Assembly: GCF_002964705.1 (NCBI RefSeq)
Contig: NZ_PQCD01000055.1
Span: forward strand, 1-64,000
Direction: 5' to 3'
DNA length: 64,000 nucleotides
Source: Pseudoalteromonas sp. T1lg75
Lineage (GTDB): Bacteria > Pseudomonadota > Gammaproteobacteria > Enterobacterales > Alteromonadaceae
Shown here: piece by piece, positions 60,482 through 64,000 of the stretch
How the letters are laid out: every line of letters begins with the position of its first letter
Position numbering within the stretch: position 1 is the stretch's first letter
Program-made: the position numbers and the translations under genes
Notes under the pieces: generated by a model
What the model saw: only the letters and a program-made list of their open reading frames with translations
Told to the model about the DNA's origin: nothing
The model's database searches: none

Positions 60482-62863
60482 ATGAGCATGCAGTCCTGCT
60501 TTCATTGCCTTGAGCCCATTCCCAAGGGTTTCAATGAATCGGTTGTTGTTAACGACACGCCCGAGCCCATGTGTTGCATTGGCTGTAAGGCGGTGGCCGA
60601 GACCATTATCGCTCAGGGCATGAGCGACTATTATAAATACCGCACCGAATCCGCGGGCAAGGTGCAGCAGCTGGTGCCTGAGCAACTGGCGCTGATCCAA
60701 AGCTATGATAACGAGTCTATCCAGCAGGAGTTTATCTCCCATCAGGGCAATGACAAAGAAGTGCTGCTGAGTGTGGAAGGCATAAGCTGCGCGGCCTGTG
60801 CCTGGCTGATTGAAAAGCAGCTGTTGGCACACTCCGGGGTGAAGCGCGTCGATGTAAACACCTCCACCCATCGTGCCATGATAGTATGGGACGACACCCA
60901 GGCCAAACTCAGCACCCTGATCACCAGCTTGGCGGAAATCGGCTACAAGTCTTACCCCTTCCAGGCCGATAACGAAGCAGCGCAAAAGCAGGCGCAGGCC
61001 AAGAGTTTTATCCGCCGCCTGGGTGTGGCTGGCTTGATGACCATGCAGGTGATGATGTTTGCCTTTGCCATGTACTTTGGCATGTTCTCCGGCATGGAAG
61101 ACAACTTTGAACAGTATTTTCGCTGGATCAGCCTAAGCCTGGCCACACCGGTGATTTTCTATTCGGCATTGCCGTTTTTAAGTAACGCCATCACCGGCTT
61201 AAAAGCCAAACAATTAAATATGGATGTGCCCGTCTCCTTGGCCATTTTCGGCGCCTATTTTGCCAGTGGCTATGCCACCGTCAGCGGCACCGGCGAAGTG
61301 TATTTTGAGTCCATCTGTATGTTTACCTTCTTGCTGCTGCTGGGCAAATACTTAGAGTTTCGCGCCCGCCTTAAAGCCAGTGAGTTCACTGCTAATCTGC
61401 AGCAACTGCTGCCACTGACCGCCCGCGTGGTTGACGGCGATAACGAAGAGCAGTTGATCAGCGCCAAATTGTTAAAGCTCGGAGATACGGTGCGAGTCAA
61501 AGCCGGCGAGACCATTGCTGCCGACGGCCTGGTGGTGAGCGGGCGCTCCAGCGTCGATGAGTCCATGATGACGGGTGAACATCACCCGGTTAACAAAACG
61601 CATGGCGACCAGGTTCATGCCGGCACGGTAAACCACGACGGGGTGTTGACCTTAGAGGTAAACAAGGTTGGCCAAAACACCCTGGTCAATCAGATTATCC
61701 GCCTGCAGCACAGTGCCCTGAGTCAACGCCCGAAAATTGCGCAAATCACCGACAAGGTGGCCCAATGGTTTGTCGCCTGTCTGTTGATCTTTGCTTCTAT
61801 TACCGCCTTATCCTGGTATCAAATCGACCCGGAACATGCCTTTTGGGTGACCATAGCTGTGTTGGTTGCCACCTGCCCCTGTGCCTTGAGTCTGGCAATT
61901 CCCACGGCGCTGACCTGTGCCGTGGCCAACCTCACCAAACGGGGGGTATTGATAAAGCAGGCCCATGTGTTGGAAACCGCCACCAAGTTGACCACGGTGG
62001 GCTTTGATAAAACTGGTACCCTCACCTATGGCCGCTTTGCTATCGCTGAGATGGACATTATCGACACAGATTACAGCGAGCAGCAGTTACGTTCGTTAGC
62101 GGCCAGTTTAGAGCGCTATTCCGAGCACCCGATTGCCAAAGCCTTTAGCGAGATCACTCCCATTCACCCGCAGCCCGAGCAGGTGGAAGTGCATACCGGC
62201 TTTGGCGTTAGCGGCCTATGGCAAGCGCACCGGGTGCATATTGGCAAGGCCAACTGGTTCGCCCACGACCTGACGCTTAATGCCCAGGCGGTATTGTTTA
62301 TCGACGAACAGCCCGTGGCCGCGTTTTATCTGCACGATCAGGTCCGCGACCATGCCGAAGCACTGCAAGCGGAGCTAAAAGAGCAAAACATCAGCCGCGT
62401 GATGCTTACCGGCGACCCTTCAACTGCCGGCAAACAGCTGGCGGAGCAACTCCAACTTGATGCCTACCACGGTGCCCTGCTTCCCGAAGATAAGCTGGCG
62501 CTGATGCAACAATGGCATGGCGAAGGTCAGGTATGCGCCATGATAGGTGATGGTGTCAACGACAGCCCGGTCTTTAATGCCGCCCACCTGTCCATTGCCA
62601 TGGACAGCGGTGCCGACATTTCTAAAAACACCGCCGATGTGGTGCTGCTCAATAGCGACCTGCGCTCGGTGGCGCAATTAATCCGCGTCGCCAAACAAAC
62701 CCGGCGCATCATTAGGCAGAACTTGACCCTGTCTTTGTGTTATAACGGAGCTATTCTTCCCCTTGCCGCCTTAGGCTGGGTCGCCCCCTGGATGGCGGTG
62801 ATCGGCATGTCGGCAAGCTCGATTATTGTTATAACCAATTCACTACGGCTGCTGCGCTTATGA
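60482..62863 (+). CDS. ccoI: Copper-translocating P-type ATPase for oxidase assembly
   Basis: A 793-residue P1B ATPase that exports copper to the periplasm for insertion into cbb3 oxidase. A Cys-rich N terminus (CFHCLEP and CCIGCK) marks the CcoI/FixI class; the metal-binding domain has SCAACAW (C103, C106), the membrane motif is CPC (465-467), and the phosphorylation site is DKTGT (D509). GDGVNDSPVF is the hinge motif. It overlaps ccoS by four bases. Confidence 0.94.
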   Translation: MSMQSCFHCLEPIPKGFNESVVVNDTPEPMCCIGCKAVAETIIAQGMSDYYKYRTESAGKVQQLVPEQLALIQSYDNESIQQEFISHQGNDKEVLLSVEGISCAACAWLIEKQLLAHSGVKRVDVNTSTHRAMIVWDDTQAKLSTLITSLAEIGYKSYPFQADNEAAQKQAQAKSFIRRLGVAGLMTMQVMMFAFAMYFGMFSGMEDNFEQYFRWISLSLATPVIFYSALPFLSNAITGLKAKQLNMDVPVSLAIFGAYFASGYATVSGTGEVYFESICMFTFLLLLGKYLEFRARLKASEFTANLQQLLPLTARVVDGDNEEQLISAKLLKLGDTVRVKAGETIAADGLVVSGRSSVDESMMTGEHHPVNKTHGDQVHAGTVNHDGVLTLEVNKVGQNTLVNQIIRLQHSALSQRPKIAQITDKVAQWFVACLLIFASITALSWYQIDPEHAFWVTIAVLVATCPCALSLAIPTALTCAVANLTKRGVLIKQAHVLETATKLTTVGFDKTGTLTYGRFAIAEMDIIDTDYSEQQLRSLAASLERYSEHPIAKAFSEITPIHPQPEQVEVHTGFGVSGLWQAHRVHIGKANWFAHDLTLNAQAVLFIDEQPVAAFYLHDQVRDHAEALQAELKEQNISRVMLTGDPSTAGKQLAEQLQLDAYHGALLPEDKLALMQQWHGEGQVCAMIGDGVNDSPVFNAAHLSIAMDSGADISKNTADVVLLNSDLRSVAQLIRVAKQTRRIIRQNLTLSLCYNGAILPLAALGWVAPWMAVIGMSASSIIVITNSLRLLRL

Positions 62864-63033
62864 GTATCATCTACGTCCTAATCCCCATTGCCATTTTGTT
62901 TGTGCTTATCGCCATTGGTATCTTTTTCTGGGCGGTAAGAAGCGAGCAGTTTTCCGATTTGGAAAAGCAAGGTCACAGTATTCTCTTTGAAGACGACAAA
63001 GAGGAACACGACAAGAGCAATGAACGAGATTAA
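62860..63033 (+). CDS. ccoS: cbb3-type oxidase assembly protein CcoS
   Basis: A 57-residue protein: one helix (MSIIYVLIPIAILFVLIAIG) and then FFWAVRSEQFSDLEKQG, the conserved stretch of CcoS, with an acidic tail. CcoS is needed for cofactor insertion into CcoN. The ATG overlaps the ccoI stop as ATGA, and the end overlaps the next gene by 14 bases. Confidence 0.9.
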   Translation: MSIIYVLIPIAILFVLIAIGIFFWAVRSEQFSDLEKQGHSILFEDDKEEHDKSNERD

Positions 63034-63691
63034 CTTTGCCGCCGCCCTTTTAATGGGCTTGGCCGGCAGTGGCCATTGCGTGGCCATGTGCGGGGGTATC
63101 GCCGGCACGTTTCAGCTTGCCAGCCGCGATCTGCCGCCGCTCGGCGCCACCCTTGCCTATAATGTCGGGCGCTTAAGCAGCTATGCCCTGGCCGGTGCTC
63201 TGGTCGGCGGTTTTAGCGCCGCGTTCGCCAGTCAAAATAACCACATTAGCCAGGCTTTGAGCCTGCTCAGTGCGGTGTTTATGATCCTCGTTGGCCTCTA
63301 TGTTATGCGCCTTTTCAATCCCTTGGGCGGCATAGAAAAGCTGGGCAACTGGGCCATTTGGCGCCATATCGTCAAGCTGAATCGTCATCTGATGCCGGTT
63401 AACAGCTACCCAAAAGCCCTGTTATACGGCGCCCTGTGGGGCTGGTTACCCTGCGGCTTGGTCTACAGCGCCCTCACTTGGGCTATTTTTAGCCAAAGCG
63501 CCGCCGATGGCGCCTTATTTATGGCCTTATTTGCCCTTGGTACCTTGCCCGCACTGCTCGCCTTGGGCTTGGGTGCCAACGCCATTAAGGGTATACTTAA
63601 CCAAACGTGGGTGCGCCTGGTGCTAGGTAATCTATTACTTTGGTATGGGCTCTATAGCTTGGTTATTGCAAGTGCCTCGCTAGTCACGTAG
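63020..63691 (+). CDS. SafE/UreH-type membrane protein of the cbb3 cluster
   Basis: A 223-residue inner membrane protein with about six helices, of the sulfite-exporter TauE/SafE-like group that also includes DsbD-like transporters. GSGHCVAMCGGIAG (about 15-28) at the end of the first helix and GALWGWLPCGLVYSAL in the middle contain paired Cys and Met suited to metal or electron transfer. I start at the ATG at 63020 (MNEINFAAALLMG), because a longer frame would run through ccoS. Genes of this type follow ccoS in many gammaproteobacteria and are thought to aid copper or redox supply. Confidence 0.82.
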   Translation: MNEINFAAALLMGLAGSGHCVAMCGGIAGTFQLASRDLPPLGATLAYNVGRLSSYALAGALVGGFSAAFASQNNHISQALSLLSAVFMILVGLYVMRLFNPLGGIEKLGNWAIWRHIVKLNRHLMPVNSYPKALLYGALWGWLPCGLVYSALTWAIFSQSAADGALFMALFALGTLPALLALGLGANAIKGILNQTWVRLVLGNLLLWYGLYSLVIASASLVT

Positions 63692-63727
63692 ATTTAACTT
63701 CATCTCTTGCTTACCTTGGAATGTAAA

Positions 63728-64000
63728 ATGGACGTAAAAACACAACTTTCTGGTAAATTCGCCGGTAAATCGAATTGCACCATTAGCTGTACCAACTGCT
63801 CTATCTCACAGTTGTGCCTTCCTTTTAGCTTAAACGGCGAAGAAATGGACCGCCTTGATGAAATCATCGAGCGCAAAAAGCCACTGCACAAGGGCGACTA
63901 CCTGTTCGAGTCTGGCACTAAGCTAAAATCTATTTTCGCGGTTCGCAGTGGCTCATTTAAATCTTTCACCCTATCCGAGCAAGGTGAAGAGCAGATCACC
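63728..64000 (+). CDS. fnr: FNR-type oxygen-sensing transcriptional regulator (runs off the right edge)
   Basis: The first 91 codons of a CRP/FNR regulator are present. The [4Fe-4S] cluster ligands follow the FNR pattern C-x3-C-x2-C-x5-C at C17, C21, C24 and C30; the fourth ligand partner and the DNA-binding domain are outside the window. The beginning of the cyclic-nucleotide-like domain ([24 protein letters not shown]) is visible. In related genomes this gene (etrA/fnr) follows the cco assembly genes. It is a likely regulator of ccoN upstream. Confidence 0.93.
   Translation, partial: MDVKTQLSGKFAGKSNCTISCTNCSISQLCLPFSLNGEEMDRLDEIIERKKPLHKGDYLFESGTKLKSIFAVRSGSFKSFTLSEQGEEQIT

Noticed and set aside
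1..64000. CRISPR arrays, tRNA, rRNA and prophage genes
   Set aside because: I saw no regularly spaced repeats, no tRNA-like cloverleaf or CCA ends, no rRNA stretches and no phage structural genes.

Overview
The window is one stretch of a gammaproteobacterial chromosome, most likely from the Alteromonadales or a close relative. The pointers are the gene pairing mfd-csiV, the ccoNOQP-fixH-ccoI-ccoS-fnr block, aspartokinase III behind a lysine riboswitch, MukF/E/B-like (Mks) condensin genes and NhaD. I cannot fix the genus from sequence alone. Nearly all of the window is densely packed housekeeping and metabolic DNA. The only clearly accessory part is the first ~1 kb.

Left edge (1-1104): the window opens in the first codons of an IS3-type transposase orfA on the minus strand. 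The IS end abuts a ~103-bp imperfect palindrome with the architecture of an integron attC site, and that palindrome overlaps the stop codon of an AT-rich orphan gene. Together they look like an integron gene cassette (gene plus attC) with no integrase in sight. A gene-free stretch with several inverted repeats follows.

Glycogen block (1105-13110, all minus): one tight seven-gene operon, in transcription order a stand-alone CBM48 (glycogen-binding) protein, malQ, glgB, glgX, glgP, glgC, glgA. It covers precursor synthesis, elongation, branching, debranching, phosphorolysis and maltodextrin rearrangement.

Mixed region (13520-26237): a lytic transglycosylase, a DUF2937-type membrane protein, a possible DUF922 protein, a GFA-family protein, exonuclease I (sbcB), a 3-hydroxyisobutyrate-dehydrogenase-type enzyme, glutathione peroxidase, D-lactate dehydrogenase, a sodium:neurotransmitter-type symporter, a phosphopantetheinyl transferase, lysC with its riboswitch, a ketopantoate-reductase-type enzyme and NhaD.

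Mks and following genes (26566-38702): mksF-mksE-mksB condensin operon with no nuclease/topoisomerase partner, DUF1428 and VOC proteins, cytochrome b561, an isolated secD-secF pair without yajC, an amino-acid dehydrogenase, and a TetR regulator.

Efflux, polyamine and repair (38703-52586): an RND efflux pair beside the TetR gene with a large inverted-repeat operator, a PilZ-like protein, the agmatine-to-putrescine pair aguA-aguB, mfd-csiV, small exported proteins and an unknown membrane protein.

Right end (52697-64000): a TonB-dependent receptor, a Cys/His/Met-bearing lipoprotein, then the complete cbb3 oxidase structural (ccoNOQP) and assembly (fixH, ccoI, ccoS, SafE-like) genes. The window ends inside fnr, the likely oxygen sensor for this block.
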